64,000 nucleotides of DNA from Palaemon carinicauda (lineage: Eukaryota > Arthropoda > Malacostraca > Decapoda > Palaemonidae), in contig NC_090763.1 of assembly GCF_036898095.1 (NCBI RefSeq), positions 56,787,863 through 56,851,862 of the forward strand, given 5' to 3'. The translations under genes and the position numbers were made by a program. Under the pieces are notes generated by a model. It searched no databases, was not told the DNA's origin, and was given only the letters and a program-made list of their open reading frames with translations. Of the stretch, positions 26,801-39,500 are shown piece after piece. Within the stretch, counting starts at the first letter, position 1, and the number at the start of each line of letters is the position of its first letter.

Positions 26801-29800
26801 ATCAAATAACACAGAAAAAATAATAGTAAAATCTCTTGTTTTGACCTTGAAGTCTAGTCTGAAATGTGATATCCTGCTTAGATTTGAGTAACATTAAAAC
26901 TTTAATTTTTATGACTAACCAATTGTAAGTTAGCAATGTGAATCATCAGTATGACTAAGCAATCTTGAAAAAATATTCCCTCTTCACCCATAATAACAAC
27001 TGTATTTCAGCAAGATGAATACTCGCTGCCCTTAAGTTATTACTGTGCACACACAGTAGACTCACAGTTTCATAGCATACACTTAAAACAGTAGCAAGTT
27101 GGTAAATACATTTTTGCTAAAGCTGAAAGATTAAGTGCGCCTTAGTAAAATATCCTTTACTAATTCACTGCCATTTAGAAGACTACTAATACTAAGGTGA
27201 TCAAATGATTACAAGAGTGCTGTCCTGGTTCTGTCACACATGGAAAGCCCCAGCCTGAAGCAGGACCACTGAGGTTTGTGTGTTATATACTGTAAATTCC
27301 TTATATGTGTGGAGAATCACGCAGCGATTTCAGTGTTAATGGTCAAATCCACATTATCATAACACTCACTAAACAAAAGTCTTTATTTTCTCTGTGAAAG
27401 ATTAGATCATATGTACTAATGACAAGGGGGAGCTTATTATACTGTACATCTTGGGGCCACATATCTGAGAGACAAAGAACTCATAGTTGAGGCACATCTT
27501 GGCTCCAATAACTTGTGGCCTGTTCGTTACACTTCTGCCAGGTGATCGCCAGACTGGGATTCGAGTCCCGCTCAAACTTGTCAGTTCTTTTATTTAGTCT
27601 CCAACCTCACCATCCTTGTGAGTTAAGGATGAAAGTTTTTGGGGAGCCTATAGATCTACCTGCTAGTCATCAGCAGCCATTGCCTGGCCCTCCTGGTCCT
27701 AGCTTGGTTGGAGAGGGGAATTGGGGGCTGATTGTATGTATATAAAGTCAGTCTCTTGGGCACTGTCCAGCTTGCTAGGGCAATGTCACTATCCCTTACC
27801 TCTGCCATTCACAAGCAGCCTTTAAACCTTTAAACTAGTCTTGTGCTGACACAAAAAGTTGGCTGCATGTGTAGCAAATCTATCAAATATTTTGGACATC
27901 AAATTCTGATAAATTGAGGAGTCATTGCACATATCTTAAAAGTTAGTAGGAAGTTGAAACATTACAGAAGCATTATGGGGGGGGGGGGGAAATCAGTACT
28001 AAGATAAAAGCCAAGGACGGTGATTTCTCAGCATCCAGATCTTTGCATTAACAATATCTTTTATTATAAATAACGAATTTAAAATTATAAATCTGATTCT
28101 AGATTGCAATTTTACTTTCAAGAAACAGATTCGGTCATTTTTTTCTTTAATTGCATAAATACTGAAATTGGAATATTGAGTGTTTTAAAATTGTTAATTC
28201 TACCATATTTTGAGTATTTTTCTCCTGTCTGGTCTTTAGATGCTGACTCTTATCTAATTTGCTAAACAAAAACTTGTGGTCTATTAAATTGCTTAACCCT
28301 GACCTGGATAGGATTCAATCTCTGGCACCGTCATTCAGTTTCTCTCTATGCATACTGCGTAAGATTTTTCATAATTCTTAACATCCCTTTCATTCAAATA
28401 ACCTCATACTGTACCATTCTGTACGTAGTATTTGTTATGCAGTTAATTCTAACAGTCTTGCCTTCTTCACTGTAAGGTTCAATACAACACAGTATTCTAC
28501 AAGTTTTATTACAGAAATGACCAGATTGTGGAGTAATTATAATCTGCCAATTAAATAGGTGTAACTTCAGAAGTTCAAACAAGTTGCAAAGGATTTTCTG
28601 TTGAACAGGTTGACGTAAGTCTTGTTTTACAGCTTCCCTATTTTAACGTTGTTACTCAACAGTTTTTTCTTATTTCTCACATACTGTACTGTATACACTA
28701 GTTTATTTATTATCTCTTTATTTCCTTTACACACTGGACTGCTTTACCTGTTGGAACCCTTGGGCTTCTAGCATCCTGGATTTCCAACTAGGGTTGGAGC
28801 TTGGCTAGTAATAATAATAACAATACAGTAATCTCCAGTTTTCCAGTAAAGACAGAACCATCCTTCTATTGCCACAGCTTTGTGGTACTGGTCTACCATC
28901 CCCAGGAACAATGCATTCTCCATCAGGATAATCATCTTGTCCCTCATTTGCAATACATGTTTAGCACTGTAAAGGGCACCTATGCTTACAGCAGCAAGAA
29001 TGTTAGTTCCATTTTTCTTTATACATTATAACACACTGCGCTCAATTATTCAGGAAAAAATCTCTCTCAACAGCAAAAGACAGACATTCCATTTACAGTA
29101 CTAGTACAGTGCATCAACCTTTTCTTTCAGGGTGATCCTGCTCTTTTTTTACTTAACAGTAGGGTTTGCAGATAATGATGCCTTCTAAGGGGCCATGGCA
29201 AAAGTTAAAAAGAAAAAATGGATAAAAAAGACAGTAAGCATGCAAGATACTAATCTTATGAGGAAATGTGGCATGTTGCAGGTAAGCATGTAAACAATAA
29301 TGTCAGGAAACACAACCATTCATACAACACAGGATCCAGGAAAAACCAAAATGATTTCTTAAGTAAATATCACAGCCTTTCTCAGCAAATACTGTATTTC
29401 CTGCGTCATAAGATGTAACAAGTGGTAAGACAAAACAAGTTAACAAGTGGTAAGATGCAACAAGTTGTAAGACGCTACAAGTGGTACGAGGCAACCTATA
29501 CTTAGCTAAGCAATTTTTGAAAGAAAAAAAGAAAAAAAAGTACAGCTTATCATAGCTGTAATTCCTAGTTGGTGATTCTAGTTTGATTTTTCATCTGGCA
29601 CAGTAAATTTTCATATTTTGGTTGTATTATATGTGTTGGTTAATATTAATTACCTGTACACCTGTTATCTCAATTTATTACACATTCATATAAAAAACCA
29701 CTAATACATCAGTAGCTTCTACCATCGAAACTGTTTTCAAGTGTTTGTTTACATGAAAACAGTGTCGCCAAATGTTCCTGATCTAATTTTGCTAGACGTA

Positions 29801-30097
29801 AAATTCCAGTAATATTTCCCAAATTCCTCAAGTATAAATTTTCATACAAAATTAATTATTGATTAGAATAAATTCTCTAGAAATTTCACTAGGTGGAATA
29901 TTTTTTTCTGCTGCTTGTGGGACTCTGGGTCTAGTTAGTTTATAGCTAACTTGGTAACACTGCACTCAACTTGCAGTAAAATGTTTTTTTCAAAGTTCCA
30001 TTCAGCATCAACTATCTGTATTATTTCGAAACCCATGCAACAAAGTCATTACCAAAATATTGTTTGATTACAAAATATCAACAAAATATAAGAAAAT

Positions 30098-30154
<57 letters not shown>

Positions 30155-33100
30155 TACATAAACATATATATACATACACACATATATAAACAGATTTTGC
30201 AATTAAACTTTCTAGTTTTCGTTAACATTCCAAAAATGAATACTGGACCTTTGAAATAAGATCATTAACTAACCTTGTAATTGTCAAGATGTAGAACATC
30301 AAAACATAACAAAAACTCCTCCTTACCCTTTGATAAGTAATTACAAGTTGCATAACAGGAACAGCATAAAAAACTCCAACAGTAATAAGGCCCCATATGT
30401 ACAATTCTGACTTCTTGGTAAGAACACGCATGTCTTTCCTTGCCAGATCACTAACATACAAAAAGGCCTTCGTTCTGAAAACAAACAAACAAATATTACT
30501 CGGCAATAATATCCACAAAAGGCTTGACTTGTTCATTTATAAAAGGAAAATATGTCTACAAATACTAATGTGTTCTTTATAAAAGGAAAATGTGCCAGCA
30601 AATAATAGTTTGCTCTTTATAAAAATAATCACACATAATAGCATTGTCTCGCAGGACATCCATGACTAAAAACTATTTGGTAACCAGGGATAACTGTTAG
30701 CTAGATCACTCGTCACCTGAAGAACAGTGCTACATTGCAGCAAGCAATTAGATAAAAGTTAGAAACTGGGAAAACTTCAATAAAAGAATATTTGTATCTA
30801 AAAGTTATCGAAGTGAGGTGAAAGTTTCAAAGAATGGGCCAAAAAGATACAAATAATGATACATAATGGAACAATTATGAAATAATGTCACAACTATTTA
30901 CCTAAAACTTACTAGATACAACACAAGACAGATAAAAAATAAATTTTCATGAAGTTAAATATAATAAATTTTAAAAGAAATTTGTATTTTTCCAAGCTAT
31001 ACAAACTGGAGTCCTTTAAAGTTAAACAATCTTAAATGATGAAAGGTTTGTATACGCATTGGAAAAAACTGCCATCTAGTTGGACATAAATACTAGAGTC
31101 ACAGGGGTACGGAAGATTAAAGACTAGAACTGAAACTGCTAATTATACAGCAGGAGAAATTTCAATAAGGTATTTTCTTCTGAAGACTGCCAGGAGGAGA
31201 GAGAGAACATTGGCTTACCTGATAAGGATTCAACAGTTTACGTTCAGTAGAAAATATTTGAGAGACTATATTTTCTACATTATAGCAACATTTTCCATGA
31301 AAATTGAATTGTACAGTAACTGAAGCATATACAATAATAAAACTTAAACAATAAACAAGATGGTCCACATCAACAGACAGGATACCATAGTTCAAACTAT
31401 ACAGAGGTACATCTGGCTTGCTAATTGTTGACATCTACCCTAAAATCAAAAAATTTTCCGTTTTCTTTCACTTCAATAGCAACGACCTCTAGTCTCGTAT
31501 TGCACCTATATAACAGTAAATGGCAATGAGAGCGGCTTTGAGATGCCAGTAAGGGTACACTATTGCAATCTTCTTGTCATTGCTATCCTGATTGTACCTA
31601 TCTCTCGCACTGGAAATCCAGATTTACGTTTTTGGATTGAAAAATGTTACTCAGCTTTAAATTGATTAGGGATGTCTTCTTCTGGCTTGTATTTGTATTT
31701 CTGTACCAAATTTTTAAGGAGTTTGTTGGAAGATTATCAATAGGGATCCTCATTCTTTTTGTGTCATGTTCCGAAGGCAACAATGTGATTTAGAGAATTG
31801 GTGTCCAGTCTTGAATGTGTTAATTTAACAATAACTCTTATGGAAGAATATGTTAAGCTTATGTCTCAACGAGTTTGCAAAAAGGAATCAAATCATTGAA
31901 GAAAACTTTTTAAACTCAGGGGAGAATCCACAGAAGACTTGGCTAGTTAAATTAGACCTGGATGATGATGGTAATACTCAAGCTATTATCAAACTCTTGG
32001 AAGTTTGTATACAGTAGTGAGCTTAATAGGCCTTTTGCTTGTTATATGTTTGCCATGTTCATGCAATCTAAAAAAGCTAAAGTACCTTCATGAAGTAGCA
32101 GTGATCCTAGCCTAACCTACAGTGATCTGAAACCTAAGCCAACTCGTTGTGTTTTGCCTATAGTGGTTCTAGTGCACCACTTAGTAAGGGTTCTGATAGT
32201 ACGCAACACATTATTGAGTTGATAGCCTCTCTAGGAACCTCACTCTCTCCAATTACTTCGTCCATCTATTGTGAAACCCCCACCTTTCCGTTATTCGGTT
32301 AGCTCTTTATGATCACCGAATTCCAAGATAGAAGACAGAGTTAGGAGTCTAGATCATAATGTCCCTCCTCCCACTAAAGTAAGTAAACACGAGCATTCTC
32401 TTTGTGCCATCATTAATAATGTAAATTATCGTTTCCTATGGTCCCGGGAACACCAATTCTAATTTAGTCTTAAACAGTTTTGGCTCGGGCTGAGAAATGG
32501 TTGCATCATGATTCGGATAGCATTGGCCTAATACCATCTAGTGCAGGCTCGGCCAATAGAGCTAGAACTGCAAATCTACAAGTGAAATGGGTCATAAGAC
32601 TTTATCTAATGGAGGTACAGGGGGTTACCACCAAGTAGTAAACAAGAAGGAAATTCAGTTTTCAAGAGTAAATGCTTCACAAGAAATGGATCATTTATGC
32701 CTCAAGTGGCAGGAAATTCAACTGATGCTAATTCCCAGCTATTGTTGAAACTTTATACTCCACAAAGCTGCTTGTTAATTTATAAAAAAAAGTCAGCTGC
32801 ACACACACAGTATAGATAGAGGTGAGAGAGATAGGTAAAAGAAGTCACAAACATGAAAGAACATCCAGAGGAACTGACAGGATATAGCTGTATAGTAGTA
32901 TACGGGATAAGAAATCGGGAATGTTCCATATCATAAGCAACATAGAGGTGAGGGGATATATTTGGTGGAGGTATGCCTCAACATATTGTAGGAAAATTCA
33001 GATTATGGGTAGTTTAGCAGTACATTTGTGACTGGATGTAAAATGGCCCAATCAGAAAAATAGAGCAGCAACAAAAATTAACAACTAGAACCATTTCCAG

Positions 33101-36100
33101 ATTGTTAACATTTGATGATAGCATTCAATATCCAAGAGCTCACTGTGAGTCTTTTACTGTTGCATAAAGTATATATCAGACTTTAAGTGAAAATTAATGT
33201 AAAGACTTACAAAATTCACAAGTTAGAATTCTCCCTTAGAAAGGTGAAGATACTCAAGTCACCAATTGCAGGTGAAGTTGAGCAATGATTACACCGGGCT
33301 AGTTTTGCAGTTGAGAAGTCATAAAACCACAAGTTTATTTTTATTTATAGGATACAAATAGCATGACTGTATGAATAAAAATCTCATCCTTACACCAACG
33401 AAGTTGTTTGGACTTCGGTGTCAGAGACTTCAAACTTGGTTCATATTTGTGTATGAAAGTCCACGCAAATTATTACATGTTAAGGTCAAAGTCGAGCAAA
33501 ATGTTGAGAAATAAGCTGCCTCACCAGAGGTCTACGATCTACTGACTGTCCCTCTATTTAACAGATTGTACTTGACCCTGATTACTACTTAGATATTTAA
33601 CTAAACTATATTAGCATACATTATTAGTTAAACTTATACTGACCTATAAATCTCCTTCTCACTTTCTGCATCAGTGAGCATGTCTATGTCATCTTCATCC
33701 AAGGAAGAATCTGATACAGTGCGAGGAAGAGGTGAGGGCAAGTCCTTGTCGTCACCCTCTGAAAAACATTTTAGTGATAGTGAGTGAATGTCAAAATATT
33801 GCTCTATCTTATTGACTAAGAAAACAGAAAATTAGTGTATAAACAATTATAATAATAATGATAATAACTAAGATAAAACACTACAGTGACTTATTAACTA
33901 TGTAGAGAAAATTTGTGTATCCAAAATTACATTGATAATGATAATTTACCAAAGTAAATAAAATAACTTTTACATAACTTCCTTTGATACTAAAACACAG
34001 TAATTGGCAGAAATATCTCTTCTATCATTCACCAGGTTCTCTCTCATTTACCTAACTTTTAATACTAATTACTTAGCATATATCTCTCCCTTTTGCACAT
34101 CAAAATAAAAAGATTCAACTTCCCTTGAGACACTAAACTAAGTAATGTGTGTCTCATTCTCTCCTCTCCAAAGGAGAATAATGAATGAAGTGGAGTGGAC
34201 CATGTACAATTGATAAAACCTAAGACAAATAAAAATGATTGATATTTCTTGTAAAGATGAGGATTGATTGCCTGTAATATTTTACTTTTTTCCTATCTTT
34301 GAATCTTGTTATTGTTAAGGCTTCCAATGTTTTTGAGAGTACTGACAGACTACATGACTATGTATATGAGAGTAGTACTGAGAGTGGACTGGATTGGATT
34401 TATGAACTTGAACTATACAGTCTGGTGCTGGTGCCTGTGAGGCCATTCAGTGCCAAATTGCAACTAAGGGAAAACTCAACAGTTGCCCTATGAAGTAAAA
34501 GTTAGAAGAGGTTGGACAGCAAGAAGGAAGAAAGGTAGCAGGATCGGGGGTAAAGTAAAAGGATATAAAGCAAGCGCTTATTGAATCCAAAGAAATGCTG
34601 CAAAAATCCCTAAGTAATGCATACAGTACACAGTATGAGTTGCAATGACAAGTCATCATCATCATCATCTCCTAAGCCTATTACACAAAGGGCCTCTGTT
34701 AAATTTTGCCAGTCGTCTCTATCTTGAGCTTTTAAATCAATACTTTGTCAATCATCATCTCCTTATTCACACTTCATAGTCCTCAGCCATGTAGGCCTGG
34801 GTCCTCCAACTTTTCTAGTATCTTGGTGAACTAATCTCTCTCGGGAAGTGCGAAGAGCATGCCCAAACCATCTCTACCTGCCCCTCACTATGATCTCATC
34901 TACATATGGCACTCGAGTAATCTCTTATAATCTAATTTCTAATCTTGTCCTGTCATTTAACTCACAATATTCTTCTGTGGGCTTTGTTCTCAAATCTACA
35001 AAAACTGTTGGATATTGTTTTATTGTTATATCGTGACTCATGTCCATACAGTAATGCCGATCTCACTAAACTGATATATATCTTGATTTTTATGAGTAAT
35101 TTCAGGTAATTTTGATTTCCAAATTCTACTTACCCTAGCCATTGTCCATTTTACTTTTTCCAATCTTTCAATAAACTCCTTGTATTAGAGATCACAATTC
35201 CAAAATATTTAAATGATTCTACCCAATTAACCCTTTCTCCTTCCTATGCTATTTCATCTTCCATTGCATATTCAGTTCTCATCATCTCTGTCTTTCTTCT
35301 ATTCATCTTAAGTCCACACTCCCCTGATATCTCATGTGTTCTGGTAACCAAGCACTGCAAATCCTGTAGTGTTCTGCTAATAAGGACAGCATTATCAGCA
35401 TACACTAGGTCAGCTAATCCCCTATTACCCATCCAGTCCAAGTATTGAGAGTGAAACTTAATATGAAGGGGTGGAAGTTCATCCATGGAGAATGTTATAT
35501 TCACTAAAAGATGGATACCCTTAAAAATGAAATACCTTTCTATATTCTACTTCAGAATAAAATACATACCCCAAAACTTTTTACAGAATCAAATAAATAA
35601 ATTCTAGTTATTCTATTTATTAGATTATGTAACTTGTAAAATATTTTGTTACTTGGATCAATTTGTGGCAATTCCATAACTTTGGACAGTCTTCTGCCTA
35701 TGATGTGGTTTAAAAAAGGTCTATAATGAATGAAAAATATTTATGAAAATAGATTAAACTCAAAATCATGTAACAATAAGTAATTTGGCTCTGTACTTTA
35801 TGAACAAATAAGTGGCACTCAGAGGGGTAAAATTGCGTAAATCTTTCGACACTGTCTTACTAGCAAAAGGACTTCTAATGCCTTATCATTAAGGAAGTCA
35901 ATCATCAACATAATGTATCAATATCAGTTACAAATTACAGTGTCCCCCCTACATATGAACCAGATAATCTAAATATTGGATTCTAAAGTTGGAAAGTTCT
36001 TAAAGTTCAGCATGGTTAATTTAAGCATCAAACTCTTACTCCTATTCTCCTACTCTCCACTGCAAGGTGGTCTTGCTAGATCTATTAAGCTACCCTATGT

Positions 36101-36521
36101 ATGTATTATGAATTACTATAGCTTTTTCTACATAATAGAAAACTCTTCTAAGGAACTTAAATTTTTAATATGCACTTAGAATGTTCTGAAATAAAATTTT
36201 CTTATCTAAGAGACTTTGTGTATTATGATCGAGGTAGTAGCAGAAAAATTTATCTTACAACCAATGCTTCATGATAATAATTTATATTTCTATAGAAATT
36301 TCTATTATTAGAACCAGGGTTAGACAAAATAATTTGGTTGAAGCTTTTGGATTAGGCTTATCTGTAGGGACTTTGAGATTCAAAGTCCCTACACATAATC
36401 TAATTATAGTACATGGGTTTTGGGCTTATTACATTTCTTAATAATTCTGGCTTCTGAAGCTTAATACAGATTAATATGTTGTAACACTATCAATTTACAA
36501 TAACATGTTATTCAAAGCAGG

Positions 36522-36553
<32 letters not shown>

Positions 36554-39500
36554 AAATGAACTCAACATAAATTTCTGCTATTTACCTTAACCAGAAATGA
36601 CAAATTCTGAGGTAATTTGTATTTTTCCTAATGATACAAACCTTAGTTATTTATTGAGGGTATTACTTTCTGCGAAGATGAAAGGACGAGCCATTAAAAT
36701 CTAGCAAGGGTTAACTACCCATCCCGCTAGTTAGTGGGGGGTAGGGAAGGCGAACACCGACAAGCAGGTGATCGATGAGAAGTAGGCGATCGCTGACGAG
36801 CAGGCACCTTCTGAGGTGATGGGTGAGCAGGCGATTCTCGCGTATTAGAAGCTTAACAAGAAGTTAAATGCGTATGCGATTCACGTGTAACCGAATGCTT
36901 AGGTGGTACATGAGTTGTCGATCATTGACGATGGTCAGGTGATTCAAGAGCTGATGCATGTGTCGGTGATTCACACTCTTCATGTTGATGGTGAGACTGT
37001 CGAGCACGTGAGCGTTGGGCAAAAGCCTGGTGTGACAGAGAATATTGAGACGAGATCGGAGACGGAGGCGATGGTCGATAACCAGGACAGGTTGGACAGT
37101 TTCTTCCGAAGAAGAAGACTGAGGAAGCAAAGAGGTTAAGAGACGTCTCTTGGCTGAGGGAGCAGGAGCACCCTGAAGACGAAGCAGAGGACCGTCTCTG
37201 GCCGCCGACACGACGATGTACGAGAGTGGGATCAGCAGGCCTCCGAAGAGGAGTCTCTATGCGAGACCCTTTACTAGAAAAGGAAATACTCGCCGGAGAA
37301 ACGTGCCTCGAACTTTGCTCTTCCCCCGAAGGATGTTCATCAGGGGAATGAGTGCAGACCTCGGCGGCAGAAGATGGAGAAGAAGACGCAGTTGCAGGAG
37401 CAGCTAGCAGGTTAGCAGACGAGCTCTTCGAAACATCAACGTCGACAATGGACAAGGGGTGGACGTCTCCTTGGAAGGATCACCGGGCAATCCCAACGAC
37501 GGCCACAGCTGTAAAAGAGGAGAAAGTAATGGACTCGCTCGGGGGGAGAGCCGGGGCAACCCCACTAGGGGAGGGAGCGCTGTCTCTCAAGGACCGAGCT
37601 TGACCAGGAGTTAAATGGCCTACGCTACTACTCGTCGGGAGCCCATAGGAAGCTGTCCGAGTAGGAGCTTTGGAGGAAGGTCAGGAGATGGAGGAGGAAG
37701 CCTTGGGTTTCTTCCTCTTTGAAGCGACCTTCGAAGGGGAAGAATCCCGCTTAGGCATCTTCTTCCTTCTACGCCCATACCTTTCCCACTGGGAGGAAGA
37801 CTACTCCCGACACGTGTTGTATACGTTGCAGTATTTACTTGTCCTCTGCAGACGGGACAAAGGCTGTGGGGATCCGTTTCCACAGCAGATATAAACTTTC
37901 CGCAGGTGCGGCCTTCTGTTCCAGTACAAGTCCTCATGGCCGTAAGAGAAACAGCACAAACACACACACTGAAAAGAAAAAGCAAAAAACAGTTCATGGC
38001 AGTCCAAAATGGAGAGGATGAAGAACTGTGATAACTGCACTCCATCTGAGCCAAAGGCGAAGTGAGCTCAATCACAGGTGTGTGAGTGGGAGGGGTAGCA
38101 GGCTAAACCCCCCCCCCCCCTGCTAACTAGCAGGATGAGTAGTTAATCCTCACTAAATTTTAATGGCTCGTACTTTCAGCTTCGCCGAAAGTAATACCCC
38201 TATAAATAGCGTTGGTTTGTATTCCAGTTACGGAACAGTCATGAATTAGATCTTTCCACACCCTAATTTCTCTGGAGCAGAGCAGAACTGTAATATAGCA
38301 TATGAAATTTTTCTTTTATTTGACCAAGCTTCCTCAACAGCCATGCGGCAAATTCAAGCAGGATTGGAAGAGCGCTTCTAAGATACTGTATGTTCTAGTT
38401 ATACAATCATACAGCTGTAAGATAACCCCAATAAAACCAGTGGATTCATGTTTTATGGCAAATGGGCATTCGTGAATATAAGTTGTTGTCCATACCATAG
38501 AGTATAAACCTTCGAAGATTTTTAAGTCTATTCCATATTACATTATTACTATTATCATTATTATTATCACTAGCTAAGCTACAACCCTTGTAGGAAAAGC
38601 ATGTGCAATAAGCCCAAGGGCTCCTACATGGAAAATAGCCCAGTGAACAAAAGAAATAAGGAAACAGACAGAATAGTGTGCCCGAGTGTACCCTAAAGCT
38701 AGAGAACTCTAACCCAAGATAGTGCAAGACCATGTTACAAAGGCTATGACACTCCGCAAGACAAGAGAACAATAATTTGATTTGATTTTGGAGTGACCTT
38801 TTAGAAGAGCTTCTTTCCACAGCTAAAGAGTCTCTTAGCACTAGATGAAACAAGAGCAGAAAAAGCACCTGATATACATGCCTTCCTGCAATGCCACAAA
38901 AAAGGGATTTTGACAAAGGAAAAATCTATTTCTGGGCGAGGGACCTGTGTCGCCCAGTGAAATGCTCCTTATAGCACCATTTCTAAGGTATAAATACTGC
39001 TAGATACACCAGAGAAAAAGTTGCATGGAATGCCAGGAATATACCCAGCTCGCTCACCCTTATAGGGTGTCGGTATATAAACTGGGTCGTGTTAAAACCA
39101 CTACCAGAGGTCCCTTACCAATTAGTCCTCTCCTTTCTCAATATCCCCCGATACTATGAGGTGCTGTTCTACATCCGACTACTGCCCGCTACTATGGCTA
39201 CTGACATTCAACAACCTTTTGGTAGATCATGAACAAGTCCCAGAGTTGTAGTTTAGTGATTTCTTTGTTTCTTTCCTCAATGTGCTATTTTTCCTTGTTG
39301 GAGCCCTTGGGCTTATAACCTTTTGCTTTTCCAACTAGGATTGTATCTTAGCTAGTAATAATAATACCCTTACCAAATGGATAGTAGTCATTGAACAATA
39401 ACAATGCAGTAGTTAAACCCTTAAGCGAAGAAGAATTGTTTGGTTATCTTAGTGATGTTATGTGTATGATGAAAGAGGAGAAAGTGTAAAGAATAGGCCA

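Larger units (their letters stand above)
36615..38226 (-). mobile_element. Short non-autonomous DIRS-like element with gag
   Basis: The ends are inverted repeats of about 110 bases. The left has GATACAAACCTTAGTTATTT and GAGCCATTAAAATCTAGCAA; the right, reverse-complemented, has AATACAAACCAACGCTATTT and GAGCCATTAAAATTTAGTGA. Between them are only gag-like minus-strand frames (38075-37620; 37455-36922). No RT, RNase H or recombinase is present, so it depends on other elements. It lies in the SID-1 intron between exons 7 and 8. Confidence 0.75.
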
